Assembly: GCA_900545785.1 (NCBI GenBank)
Contig: URAA01000005.1
Location: forward strand, 1-32,630
DNA length: 32,630 bases
Direction of reading: 5' to 3'
Source: an uncultured Dialister sp.
GTDB taxonomy: Bacteria > Bacillota > Negativicutes > Veillonellales > Dialisteraceae
The notes beneath the pieces are model-generated. The model saw nothing but the letters and a program-made list of their open reading frames with translations. It had not been told where the DNA came from and did no database searches. Shown here in pieces: positions 1 through 8,287 of the stretch (positions are counted from its first letter, which is position 1; each line of letters starts with the position of its first letter). The translations under genes were made by a program, and so were the position numbers.

Positions 1-20
1 ACACGACGCTCTTCCGATCT
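1..20 (+). other. Illumina TruSeq adapter remnant at contig end
   Basis: The first 20 bases, ACACGACGCTCTTCCGATCT, are identical to the 3' end of the Illumina TruSeq universal adapter. Immediately after them, the minus strand reads as an open polC frame. The junction is therefore a sequencing or assembly artefact and not biology. Any similarity search or ORF call that uses these bases is contaminated. Confidence 0.97.
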
Positions 21-1306
21 ACCGCTTGGAAAAATTCACCCACCACGCAGGCGGATCCGTAAATCAGTCCTTCTCTGAACTCTTCCAAAATCGGACGGGG
101 AAGCAGGGGGCGTTTTCTGTAGTATTTGATATGGGAAAGAGTAATCATTCGGTACAGATTGCGGAGACCCGTCATATTTTTTGCAAGAATGATGATATGG
201 TGATATTTTTGCCGATCCGTTTCTGTATCTTTCGGAATTTCATCAATCAGATATCCTTCCATTCCGTAAATGACCTTCTGATGATATTTGGCTGCCAGTT
301 CTTGAATTTGCGGAAATGCCTGAATCACGCCGTGATCGGTAACGGCTATGGCAGGATGCTTCCAGCGGGCTGCCGTCTTAATCACTTCTTCGTTATCAAT
401 CAGTCCGTCCAAACTCATTTTGGTATGCAAATGAAGTTCCACCCGGGGCGTCTCATAATTGTCTTCATGGGGAATGACCTCAGCCTCGCTTTTCTCCATT
501 TGGGAAATATTCAGAACAAGGCCTCCCGTGTATTTATCCAATTGGACATTACCCCGTACCTTGACGACCATGCCCGACTTTAGAGACTTCACCGGTTTTG
601 CTTCTTCTATATTTTCAAAAAATTTCTTACAGGCAATCCCGCTCGTTTCATCCGCCATTTTCATGGTGAAAACAGCTCTCTTTCCATAAAGTTCTTTCAC
701 CTCGGAATTTATGAGAGTCCCTTTCACGGTGATTCCCGCGATTTCTTCTTTTATTGTACTTATATCGGATATTTTCCCTTTAATTTTTGTTTTTCCTATG
801 AAAATGTCATTATCCGATTTATCTTTTTTAGAGACGATAAAAGCGGAAGCGGGAAGAACGCTCGATAATTGAGGCAGCCCTTCTATGGCGGCTCCTGCAT
901 TCACTTTTATTTTTTTCTCATCCTTCGGTTCAGACTCCTGCTCGGATAGGGCGGATTGAATATCATCTGTGGAGGGCCTGAAAAAATCCTCCTCAGAATT
1001 TTCTTCCGAATCATCAAAAGTACTGTCTTCACAGATATCATTTCCGTCAGGTTCATTCATCTCGGAAAATTCTTCTTCCGGAAGAGGCGCGTTTCCCATT
1101 CGGGATAAAAATACTTCGTCCCCCACATCTTCCCCGTTCAGATAAATATGATCAAGACATCTGATTTCTTCTGCTATATCTTTTAAAATGGCAAGTGCTT
1201 CTTCTTTATTATCTGCCTGTATATACCAGGAATGACTTTCCGTATCTACCTCCATCAGCGTGATGGTGGAATTTTTTTCTGTTGAATATAATCGATATTT
1301 CGCCAT
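21..1306 (-). CDS. polC: DNA polymerase III PolC-type alpha subunit, N-terminal part (truncated by contig end)
   Basis: PolC is the replicative polymerase with built-in 3'-5' exonuclease of low-GC Gram-positives. About 428 N-terminal codons are visible. My translation starts MAKYRLYST, has an acidic linker rich in Glu/Asp around residues 75-120, then an OB-fold region (KSGMVVKVRGNVQLDKYTGG), then the start of the PHP domain with VELHLHTKMS and VTDHG. The last visible residues, GLIYGSACVVGEFFQAV, fit the conserved PHP GSACEAGEL region. The frame then runs into the adapter at base 20, so the exonuclease, palm and finger domains are missing because the contig ends. The ATG at 1306 has a GGGAG Shine-Dalgarno six bases upstream. 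It is the last visible gene of the comEA-comEC-holA-vanW-like run, 10 bases after its neighbour. Confidence 0.93.
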
Positions 1307-1316
1307 AATAATCTCC

Positions 1317-2750
1317 CTACGTCAAAGGGATTATCTTCCCTTCCTTATTTCCTTCTCCGCCCTTTGTTTTCTTTTCGGTTACTTTTTCCGTTTCGCTGTC
1401 GTTCTTTTTATTTTCTTTCTTTTCTAATTCTTTTTTCTTTTTCGGGTCCGTCTTATAGGTGATCACCGTATCTACGGGGTCATAATAGGATTCGAAAGTA
1501 TCCTGATAAATTCTGCCGTCTTCCCATTTTGCATACTGCAATATACTTGCAGAGTATCCTTCATGCCCGTATTCTGTCGTTTTTTCTTCCTTTTGTTCCG
1601 GATCTACCTTTTCAACGGTCTTAAATTCAATAGGATCTGAATGCTGCAGCAGAACATGAGCTATTTCAGGCTTATCTTCCCGAGCCCCGATAATATAGCA
1701 GGTGATTTCTCCCGGGACATAGAATGTATAAATGTAAACGGGATTTTTAAGCTGATTCTTGAAACGGAAATCAATATAATCATAAGCAACCGTCGCATCT
1801 TGTCCGATCGGCACATAAACAGCGGGAGAAAAATGAGAAACCCGATCCGTTACCTCAAGCCCTGCCAGCATGACTGCATTGAAAAGAGTGGTGCTCACTT
1901 GGCATACTCCGCCGCCGTAGTCCGGTTCTAATTTGCCGTTTATAATCACCGGCGCTTCCAGATAGCCGTTGTCGGGAGATCTGGCCCCCGTCGTATCATT
2001 GTAGGAGAACCGTTCCCCCGGCTGAACCACGGTACCGCTGATCGATCCTGCAGAAATCTCAATGTTTCTGCTTCGGTTCGGATTATAACCGAAGTATGTC
2101 GTATATTTTGCCAAAACAGTATTAAATTTAGCAGCCTCTTCTGATGTGATATTCGGTTTCTTTTCTTCCGTAACAGGAAGTTCTACCTTGGGAAAATCGG
2201 CATCGGCGAGGGAATCTCCCACCACCTTCATCAGCTTATCTTCATCTATTTTTAAATATGGGATACCCGCGGAAAAAGTGACCGAGCCGTCATGATTAAA
2301 AACAGGCATCGGTTCCTGCACCGATTTTCCGTATTTATCACTTAATTCGCCTATCTTTTCTTTCACGGCACCCGCATCATACACCAAGAGGGATCGTTCC
2401 GTACTCCCCGAAAGAAGCGTTTTCCACCGGACAAGCCAGTCAGACAAAAGGTTTCCGCTTCTGCCGACAGACAATACATCTTCTATTTTGCTTTCATCAT
2501 AACGGGCTCCCAAACTTTCCAATGTCCACTCTTCCCGTATTTCACCATGAGTAAGCAGCAGCTTGCCCGTCTTCAGCTTTTGATTTTTATCCTTTATAAG
2601 AGAAACCAGTTCTTCTCTTCCCATGCCTCCTACAGATTTACCGTTAAGACGCATGCCGGGTATCGCCGCATCCTGTTTTACCCATAAAAAAGGGGCTGCC
2701 CCTGCGGCAATTATGGCAGCTATTACTGCACCTGATATAATTTTTCTCAT
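1317..2750 (-). CDS. VanW-family protein with N-terminal membrane anchor
   Basis: The 477-residue protein starts with a short basic stretch and one hydrophobic segment (about residues 4-24), which fits a signal anchor and an extracytoplasmic location. The middle carries a putative peptidoglycan-binding type region (GMRLNGKSVGGMGREELVSL near the start is typical of PG_binding_4 repeats). It is followed by the VanW domain, recognisable from GGGVCQVSTTLFNAVMLAG and HFSPAVYVPIGQDATV at about residues 275-320. The C-terminal 50 residues are very Lys/Glu rich and probably disordered. VanW proteins are named from vancomycin resistance clusters, but most are chromosomal envelope proteins of unknown biochemical role, and no resistance genes lie nearby. 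The gene lies between holA and polC on the same strand. A cell-wall role is inference. Confidence 0.85.
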   Translation of the reverse strand: MRKIISGAVIAAIIAAGAAPFLWVKQDAAIPGMRLNGKSVGGMGREELVSLIKDKNQKLKTGKLLLTHGEIREEWTLESLGARYDESKIEDVLSVGRSGNLLSDWLVRWKTLLSGSTERSLLVYDAGAVKEKIGELSDKYGKSVQEPMPVFNHDGSVTFSAGIPYLKIDEDKLMKVVGDSLADADFPKVELPVTEEKKPNITSEEAAKFNTVLAKYTTYFGYNPNRSRNIEISAGSISGTVVQPGERFSYNDTTGARSPDNGYLEAPVIINGKLEPDYGGGVCQVSTTLFNAVMLAGLEVTDRVSHFSPAVYVPIGQDATVAYDYIDFRFKNQLKNPVYIYTFYVPGEITCYIIGAREDKPEIAHVLLQHSDPIEFKTVEKVDPEQKEEKTTEYGHEGYSASILQYAKWEDGRIYQDTFESYYDPVDTVITYKTDPKKKKELEKKENKKNDSETEKVTEKKTKGGEGNKEGKIIPLT

Positions 2751-2787
2751 TATAAACCAAAAACCCTCTTCCCCAACTCTGAAGATA

Positions 2788-3786
2788 TTACTTGCGAAGA
2801 CAATACTTCAGTAATAAATCTTTCAAACCATCATTTCCCTTAAACCGGAGATCAAACTGATAATCAAAAAGTTCCAAGAGAAACCATTCCGCTTCTTCTT
2901 CCGTCACTTTTTTCGCATCTTTCACTAAATAATCCAACCCGTAATGATTTTTTATATCCAGCATTTTCTGCATTTTCAAAACAGGTACTTTATTTCTTTG
3001 CATTTCTTTCAGCATTTTTATTTTTCTGAAACGGGATGCTAAATAGCCGACGCTCTTAATCGTTTCCTCCGGGTTTCTGAATACTTTTTCCGCACTCTCT
3101 AAAATGACGGAAGCTTTTTTATCCAGCAAAGAGTCGGTAAAACGGAATATCCCCTGATCCATATAATCGGGAAGCGCCGCCTCCAGAAGTTTTCGGGAAA
3201 TCGATTGTTTTTCCCCTGCCATCAATACAATTTTATCACATTCTGTTTGCAAAAGAGGTTTCGAAAGTACTTCCCACGCTCTGAGCACTTCTTCCAGATA
3301 CATGCGGGCTTCCGGTTCCACCCGCTTTCCTTCTTTCATAAGAAGTTGTACCATAAAAGATGCACCGTTCTCAGGTTTCATCAGGCTGCATTCTTCTCCT
3401 TTGCAGACAAGAAGTATTTCTTTCACGGTTTTTATTCTTTTGTCCAATACATCAAAAACGGTAAAAATCACAAGAACATCAGATGATAAATTTTTTAAAA
3501 GAAGAATAAAATCTTGAAATGCCGTCTCTTCTTTTTTATTGCTCAATTTCCTCTTTAAAAAAAAGGGGTCTTCTATCACCACTGCCATTTTAGAAGAAAA
3601 AAGAGACTGTCCTTCAAGCATATTCTTATATTCCGCATAACTTCCCGGCGGTTCCAGAACCGTCACATCAGGATCTTCATTTTTGAAATAGCTTTTTATG
3701 ATTTCTTCTTTTCGTATACTGACGGATACCCTGTCATTGCCGTAAAGAATTCTGCAATTTTCTCCCGCTCTGCCTGTTACTGCCAT
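2788..3786 (-). CDS. holA: DNA polymerase III delta subunit (clamp-loader wrench)
   Basis: The 332-residue length, the opening pattern (GENCRILYGNDRVSVSIRKE), the segment FSSKMAVVIEDPFFLK and the C-terminal region LKMLKEMQRNKVP...KMLDIKNHYGLDYLVKDAK are characteristic of HolA/YqeN of Firmicutes. Delta opens the beta clamp inside the clamp loader. There is no Walker A, as expected for delta. The start codon overlaps the last ten bases of comEC, which argues for translational coupling. The comEA-comEC-holA order is common in Firmicutes (B. subtilis comEA-comEB-comEC-yqeM-yqeN region), which supports the assignment. Sequence similarity within delta is low, so the call rests on both context and motifs. 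Confidence 0.87.
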   Translation of the reverse strand: MAVTGRAGENCRILYGNDRVSVSIRKEEIIKSYFKNEDPDVTVLEPPGSYAEYKNMLEGQSLFSSKMAVVIEDPFFLKRKLSNKKEETAFQDFILLLKNLSSDVLVIFTVFDVLDKRIKTVKEILLVCKGEECSLMKPENGASFMVQLLMKEGKRVEPEARMYLEEVLRAWEVLSKPLLQTECDKIVLMAGEKQSISRKLLEAALPDYMDQGIFRFTDSLLDKKASVILESAEKVFRNPEETIKSVGYLASRFRKIKMLKEMQRNKVPVLKMQKMLDIKNHYGLDYLVKDAKKVTEEEAEWFLLELFDYQFDLRFKGNDGLKDLLLKYCLRK

Positions 3787-6032
3787 AGTTTCATCTCACT
3801 TCCGGTACTTCCCGGTTTCCACCCTTTATCGGTGAATTTTATTTCTACCATACCGTCACGGATTGTTTCATACACGGGGCATCCGTAAAGGAGAAAAGCT
3901 TCCGTATCTTCCCCCGCCATAGCTCCTTTTCCCGTATAAACCGCCATTTCCGGCTTTATTTCTTTCAAAAAAGAATATTCCACCTGCCCTTCGAAAGGAT
4001 GAGCACCGCCGATCCATAAGCCGTGCTTCTCCTGCCGCCGATTTTTTCCCGTCCCGCCTGCGATATAAACAGAACGATCCTTATTTGAAATATCTAAAGA
4101 AGTCCCGTCGATTCCGATGCGGATTCCGTTTTTTAATCGGACGGTACCGTTTTTTAAATACCTGACGGTCCCGGAAAAATCATCATTTAATTTCAGCGGC
4201 TCTCCGAGCATCCAAATTTCTTTTACGGGAATTTTCGGATAGGTTATTTTTCCCTTTTCCCCATTTTTTCCGCAGAGTATGAGTATATCTGCATCAAAAA
4301 CTCCTTCATATGATAAAAAGGAAGAAAACTCATCCGTATTTCTCTTTGAATAAAAGTCGCTGTACTTATAATAAATGATTTTACACTTTTTGGATATAAT
4401 CAAAATTCCTCTATCCGATCCCAGTTCGGGAACAAAAACCGACGTTTCCGGCTTCAGGAAACTTTCAAGCACACATAATAAAATCAGTATTCCTGTGCAT
4501 ATCTTTACGGCAAAAATACCTTTGGTAAAACTTTTCCATTTGCCTTTAAAATAAAAAATCGATATCAATGCATAATAAGAAATCATTTGCAGAATCGTCA
4601 TACCGCCCAGCCGGATCGAAGCATTCGGCAAAGAGGCAATCAGGTTGTTAAGCATGAGTCCGAAACCGAGCAAATAATCGGCACCGTATAATACTCCGAT
4701 CGCCAGCGGCTTGATGAGAAAAGAAAGGATAATGGCGGACAGTCCTGCAATGATGACACATTCCAGAAGAGGTGTCACCAGCAAATTGGCAGGGATGAAA
4801 TACAGCGGGAATACGTGAAAATAATAGAGAATAACAGGAACGAGCAATATTTGTGCCGATAATGAGAGGGCCGCTCCGTCTTTTATCCATGAAGGAATTT
4901 TCGGGACGGATGAAAATAAACCTGACAGAGGCCGATAAAACAATAAAATTCCCGCAGAAGCCAAGACGGAAAGCTGAAAACTGATATCATACAAATAATA
5001 GGGATTAAAAAGGAGCATTCCCGATACGGCAGCGCCGAGAAGATTTAACGGTTCTCTGTCTCTTTCCGTAAACACCGCAAGGACTGTCAAAATTCCCATG
5101 ACAGATGAACGGACGACGGGAGGGACGAAACCTGCAATTCCTCCGTATACAAGAACAAAAATTATGGACAAGCCTGCCGTTATCTTTCTCGGGAGTCCCA
5201 GATATTTTCCGACAATATATAAAAACCCGAAAAGCAAAACAATGTGCGAACCCGACACGGACAGGATATGAATAATTCCCGTCGTTGAAAAAGAGGTTAT
5301 CACCGATTCGGGGATTTCCGAATAATGCCCTCCGAAAAGAAGTGTCATGAGCACGGGAAGATGTTCTGCTTCCACATAGGGTGCAAATATGGATTTAATT
5401 TCTTCCCTGACCGATACGGATTTTTGCAATAGATAATATTCATTGCTGTGGCTGATGAAGGAAATATCTCCCTCCCTTTCTCCATAAATTCTTCCGATGA
5501 CGGAAAGGCTTTTATACCGTTTTTCCAAATTTATTTTTCCCGGATTTTTATAAATATGAACAGGTCTCAATTCTCCTTTGGCAATAATTTTATCCCCTAT
5601 TTCATATTTCCCGTGTTTCGACGGATCATAAACATAAACCTTGCCGGATATTTCTTTTTCCTCTCCGTCAGGATAGATGATTTTATCCAAATTGATTAAA
5701 TAACGGCTATATTCGTTTTCTCCTGCCGTTTCCGTCGGTTCTTCCGCTATCACACCGTAAAAATCACCCTTATGGCCCGCCAGATATAAAGACTGATTCT
5801 GCCATAGATTTTCGGCAATTTCCATCCGTATAAAGCCGGCAAAACAAATAAAAAGAGCACTGCCTATATAGACAATACTCTTTCTCTTCCATATATAAGA
5901 AATAAAAATCATCGATAAAAGCAGAGCAAGAACAATTCCGCTCCCCAAAAGATTCCATGTAATGAATTCAGCTGCATATATACCGACGGCTAAAAGAATA
6001 CCGCCGTGAAGCAAAATGTATTTGCCGTTCAT
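3777..6032 (-). CDS. comEC: ComEC/Rec2 DNA-uptake channel with apparently inactive C-terminal domain
   Basis: ComEC forms the inner-membrane channel for single-stranded DNA in natural transformation. The 751-residue protein has two N-terminal hydrophobic stretches, a DUF4131-like soluble domain (about residues 60-190), and the polytopic Competence domain (about 220-480), which includes IIHILSVSGSHIVLLFGF and YGGIAGFVPPVVRSSVMGIL. The last 210 residues occupy the place of the metallo-beta-lactamase-like nuclease domain. However, the metal-binding HxHxDH, GHHGS and YGHP motifs are not present; GGAHPFEGQ and KGAMAGEDTE sit where they would be expected. The gene overlaps comEA by four bases and holA by ten. 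Uptake function is probable; nuclease function of this polypeptide is doubtful. Confidence 0.93.
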   Translation of the reverse strand: MNGKYILLHGGILLAVGIYAAEFITWNLLGSGIVLALLLSMIFISYIWKRKSIVYIGSALFICFAGFIRMEIAENLWQNQSLYLAGHKGDFYGVIAEEPTETAGENEYSRYLINLDKIIYPDGEEKEISGKVYVYDPSKHGKYEIGDKIIAKGELRPVHIYKNPGKINLEKRYKSLSVIGRIYGEREGDISFISHSNEYYLLQKSVSVREEIKSIFAPYVEAEHLPVLMTLLFGGHYSEIPESVITSFSTTGIIHILSVSGSHIVLLFGFLYIVGKYLGLPRKITAGLSIIFVLVYGGIAGFVPPVVRSSVMGILTVLAVFTERDREPLNLLGAAVSGMLLFNPYYLYDISFQLSVLASAGILLFYRPLSGLFSSVPKIPSWIKDGAALSLSAQILLVPVILYYFHVFPLYFIPANLLVTPLLECVIIAGLSAIILSFLIKPLAIGVLYGADYLLGFGLMLNNLIASLPNASIRLGGMTILQMISYYALISIFYFKGKWKSFTKGIFAVKICTGILILLCVLESFLKPETSVFVPELGSDRGILIISKKCKIIYYKYSDFYSKRNTDEFSSFLSYEGVFDADILILCGKNGEKGKITYPKIPVKEIWMLGEPLKLNDDFSGTVRYLKNGTVRLKNGIRIGIDGTSLDISNKDRSVYIAGGTGKNRRQEKHGLWIGGAHPFEGQVEYSFLKEIKPEMAVYTGKGAMAGEDTEAFLLYGCPVYETIRDGMVEIKFTDKGWKPGSTGSEMKLWQ

Positions 6033-6589
6033 AGCACAATTTTTCCTGCGATTTTTTTCATCTTCTCTTCGCCGATGGTAGGCACCTCCTTCAATTCTTC
6101 TTTGCTTTTAAACTCTCCGTGTTCTCGCCTGTAAGTAATGATCTTATCCGCCGTTTTCGGACCGACTCCCGGCAAAGTGATCAATTCCGCCTCGCCGGCC
6201 GTATTGATATTGACCATGCCTGCCGCCGCTATATTGGTTTGGTTCAGATTGAGCGGAATATAGATCTTCGTTCCGTCTTCTATTTTTTCAGATAAATTTA
6301 TACTTTCCAAATCCGCATAAGGCAGCAGATCCCCTGCTTTTTGTACCGCTTCATACAAACGGCTTCCTGCCGGCAGTTCATACACTCCCGGTTCCCGTAC
6401 TGCTCCCACCACATAGACAAGAGCCGTATCATTTCTCCCCTGCTCTGCCTCGTTTGTAATTTCAACCACTTCCGCATCATTTTCCGCCGCTGATTCACCG
6501 TCGGGATAATACAGGAAAAGACCGCCGATAGAAAGCGCTGCAAAGATAATGATGCAAAGTAAAATATACTTTCTGTCCTGTATTTCCAT
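6029..6589 (-). CDS. comEA: ComEA-type competence DNA receptor
   Basis: ComEA is the membrane-anchored DNA-binding protein that hands DNA to ComEC. From the ATG at 6589 the protein has 186 residues: one transmembrane segment (about residues 8-26), a short linker, an SLBB domain (VYVVGAVREPGVYELPAGS, about 60-115), and a C-terminal double helix-hairpin-helix with NINTAGEAELITLPGVGPK and EELKEVPTIGEEK. An upstream in-frame GTG at 6601 also exists, but GAGGG lies five bases before the ATG, so I prefer the ATG. The stop overlaps the comEC start by four bases. Together with comEC this suggests potential natural competence, although no type IV pilus genes are in the window. Confidence 0.94.
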   Translation of the reverse strand: MEIQDRKYILLCIIIFAALSIGGLFLYYPDGESAAENDAEVVEITNEAEQGRNDTALVYVVGAVREPGVYELPAGSRLYEAVQKAGDLLPYADLESINLSEKIEDGTKIYIPLNLNQTNIAAAGMVNINTAGEAELITLPGVGPKTADKIITYRREHGEFKSKEELKEVPTIGEEKMKKIAGKIVL

Positions 6590-6624
6590 TTTATCCCTCA
6601 CCCTTTTCCCAAAATCAACCTATT

Positions 6625-6654
6625 GCAAAAAAGGAGCCTGAAAAGACTCCTTCT
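6625..6654 (-). terminator. Rho-independent terminator after the coiled-coil gene
   Basis: AAGGAG at 6631-6636 pairs with CTCCTT at 6647-6652. Read on the minus strand the hairpin is followed by a run of T. It closes the rsmD-coaD-coiled-coil operon just upstream of comEA. Confidence 0.85.
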
Positions 6655-6676
6655 TATTGTTATCGGTTCTGATGTA

Positions 6677-7153
6677 TTATTTATTATCTTCCGGTCTCGG
6701 AACGGCTGCATTGGAATCAATCAGGCTCTGCCGGTTTTTCTTCAATGTATCCAGCATATTTTCCATATTTGTTTCTACATATTTTAAAACGTCCGTGGCA
6801 TATGTAACGGAACTGTTGCGTAATTCTTCGGCAGATCGGTTAGCAGATGTCACCACTTCATTGGCTCTTTCCTGTGCCTGTTTGACCAATTCGCTTTCTT
6901 CCGTAATGCGGGCAATATAATCTTTTGCCTGTGCAATAGTGTCATCCGCCTTCTTTTCTGCATCCAAAAGAATACGTTCCTTGTCGGCAACGATACGTCT
7001 TGCATTTTCCAATTCATTGGGAAGTGATTGATTAATCGCATCGATCAGTCTCTCGATCTCATCTCTGTCTACCATCTTTTTATTTGTAAATGGAACATCG
7101 CTTGCATTTCCAATTACATTTTCCAATTCTTCCAGCAGTTTTCTTGTATCCAT
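6677..7153 (-). CDS. Coiled-coil protein of unknown function downstream of coaD
   Basis: This 158-residue soluble protein is predicted to be mostly one long helix. Residues about 45-140 show heptad-like spacing with many Ala, Glu, Lys and Asp (for example DAEKKADDTIAQAKDYIA), resembling the stalk of ATP synthase subunit b or DivIVA-like proteins. There is no membrane segment, so it is not AtpF. Similar proteins are often annotated simply as ATPase or coiled-coil next to coaD in Negativicutes and Clostridia; I recall this from general knowledge and cannot verify it here. The gene lies nine bases after coaD and is the last gene before the terminator. A scaffold or cell-division role would be speculation. 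Confidence 0.75.
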   Translation of the reverse strand: MDTRKLLEELENVIGNASDVPFTNKKMVDRDEIERLIDAINQSLPNELENARRIVADKERILLDAEKKADDTIAQAKDYIARITEESELVKQAQERANEVVTSANRSAEELRNSSVTYATDVLKYVETNMENMLDTLKKNRQSLIDSNAAVPRPEDNK

Positions 7154-7162
7154 TTTACAGCC

Positions 7163-7654
7163 TCATTTCTTTATGGAATTCAATTTCTTTTTAAGCATGT
7201 TCTCTACATAAGGAGGAACCATATGGGAGACATCGCCCCCGAAATATGCCAATTCTCGGACCCCTGTAGAAGACAGATAAGAATATCTGCCGTCTGTCAT
7301 AAAAAATGCCGTTTCCAAAGTCGGATCGATTTTCTTTATCATCAGTGCCCGTTGGAATTCATATTCGAAATCACTGAATGCCCGAAGACCGCGGATCAAA
7401 AGATGGCAGCCTTTTTTTGCAGCATATACATTCAATAAACCTGTCGATGTGTCCACTTCCACATTCGGTATATCTTTGGTTGTCTCTCTAAGCATATCCA
7501 GTCTTTCCTCTATGGTAAACATGGCTGCTTTTTTGTTGGGATTGACAAAGACGGTGACAATCAGCTTGTCAACAAGAACCGCGCTTCTTCTGATAATATC
7601 CAAATGCCCGTGTGTAACCGGATCATAACTTCCCGGACAAATAGCAATTTTCAT
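7163..7654 (-). CDS. coaD: Phosphopantetheine adenylyltransferase
   Basis: CoaD transfers AMP from ATP to 4'-phosphopantetheine, the penultimate step of coenzyme A synthesis. The 163-residue length is standard. The nucleotidyltransferase signature appears at the N terminus as CPGSYDPVTHGHLDIIRRS, including the HxGH-type motif. The region LLIRGLRAFSDFEYEFQRA and the ending RYSYLSSTGVREL match the family throughout. The start overlaps the rsmD stop by four bases. The rsmD-coaD pair is a very common arrangement across bacteria. Confidence 0.97.
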   Translation of the reverse strand: MKIAICPGSYDPVTHGHLDIIRRSAVLVDKLIVTVFVNPNKKAAMFTIEERLDMLRETTKDIPNVEVDTSTGLLNVYAAKKGCHLLIRGLRAFSDFEYEFQRALMIKKIDPTLETAFFMTDGRYSYLSSTGVRELAYFGGDVSHMVPPYVENMLKKKLNSIKK

Positions 7655-8220
7655 GAACTTTCTCCCTCAGCATCCCGGCAAAGCAGATAACTGACAACAG
7701 TGTCCCCCGCTTTTTTCTCTTTCCAAACGCTGCATTTCCCTTCCCATAGAGTCATGTCAGGCGGTTCGGACGCAGAATGCTCTGCAATAATAATAGCATT
7801 GTCTGCAGGGAGCCTGCAAGCAAATACTATTTTAAGAACTTCATCAATATATCCTTTTTTATAAGGCGGATCCATAAAGATATAATCATACCTGCTGCCT
7901 GCCAATGACCGCAAAGAAGAGTGAATATCTCCTGAAAGGACTCTTCCTTTGTCTTCAACATGGCATTTCTTTAAATTTTCACGAATAATTTGTGCTGTCG
8001 ATTTATCTAAAAATACAGCTACCGCGGCGCCTCTGCTCAGGGCTTCGATGCCCATGGCCCCCGTCCCTGCAAATATATCAAGCACAGCGGTGTCCGCAAG
8101 TCCGACATTGGCAAGCACATTAAAGATGCTTTCCCGGACGCGGCCCAAAGTGGGTCTTGTAGTTCTGCCCGCCGGTGCGGTGAGGATAGTCCCCTTGGCT
8201 GTTCCGCCGATGATTCTCAT
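7651..8220 (-). CDS. rsmD: 16S rRNA (guanine966-N2)-methyltransferase
   Basis: RsmD methylates G966 of 16S rRNA. The 189-residue protein begins MRIIGGTAKGTILTAP and TRPTLGRVRESIFNVL, the family N terminus. It carries the SAM-binding segment LDIFAGTGAMGIEALSRGA (about residues 46-64) and the catalytic DPPY motif in FMDPPYKKGY. It is the first gene of the operon with coaD. A 67-base gap separates it from gpsA and holds an extended -10 promoter. Confidence 0.96.
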   Translation of the reverse strand: MRIIGGTAKGTILTAPAGRTTRPTLGRVRESIFNVLANVGLADTAVLDIFAGTGAMGIEALSRGAAVAVFLDKSTAQIIRENLKKCHVEDKGRVLSGDIHSSLRSLAGSRYDYIFMDPPYKKGYIDEVLKIVFACRLPADNAIIIAEHSASEPPDMTLWEGKCSVWKEKKAGDTVVSYLLCRDAEGESS

Positions 8221-8239
8221 AGTAAAATATCCAATTCAA

Positions 8240-8248
8240 ATTATAACA
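8240..8248 (-). promoter_or_regulatory. Extended -10 promoter for rsmD-coaD
   Basis: Read on the minus strand, the sequence TGTTATAAT provides a perfect -10 hexamer preceded by the extended TG. No good -35 lies 16-18 bases upstream. It sits about 20 bases before the rsmD start, leaving a very short leader. Confidence 0.6.
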
Positions 8249-8287
8249 TAGATAGGAAATAATGTTTATTTTAATTCAAAAAATATC

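Noticed and set aside
26..583. A 185-codon plus-strand ORF at the left end
   Set aside because: The minus strand here encodes the PHP region of PolC with clear motifs; the plus frame is a shadow.
1317..2750. VanW-family gene as a vancomycin resistance determinant
   Set aside because: No VanH, VanA/B, VanX, VanR or VanS genes are nearby, and VanW-domain proteins are common in susceptible Firmicutes.
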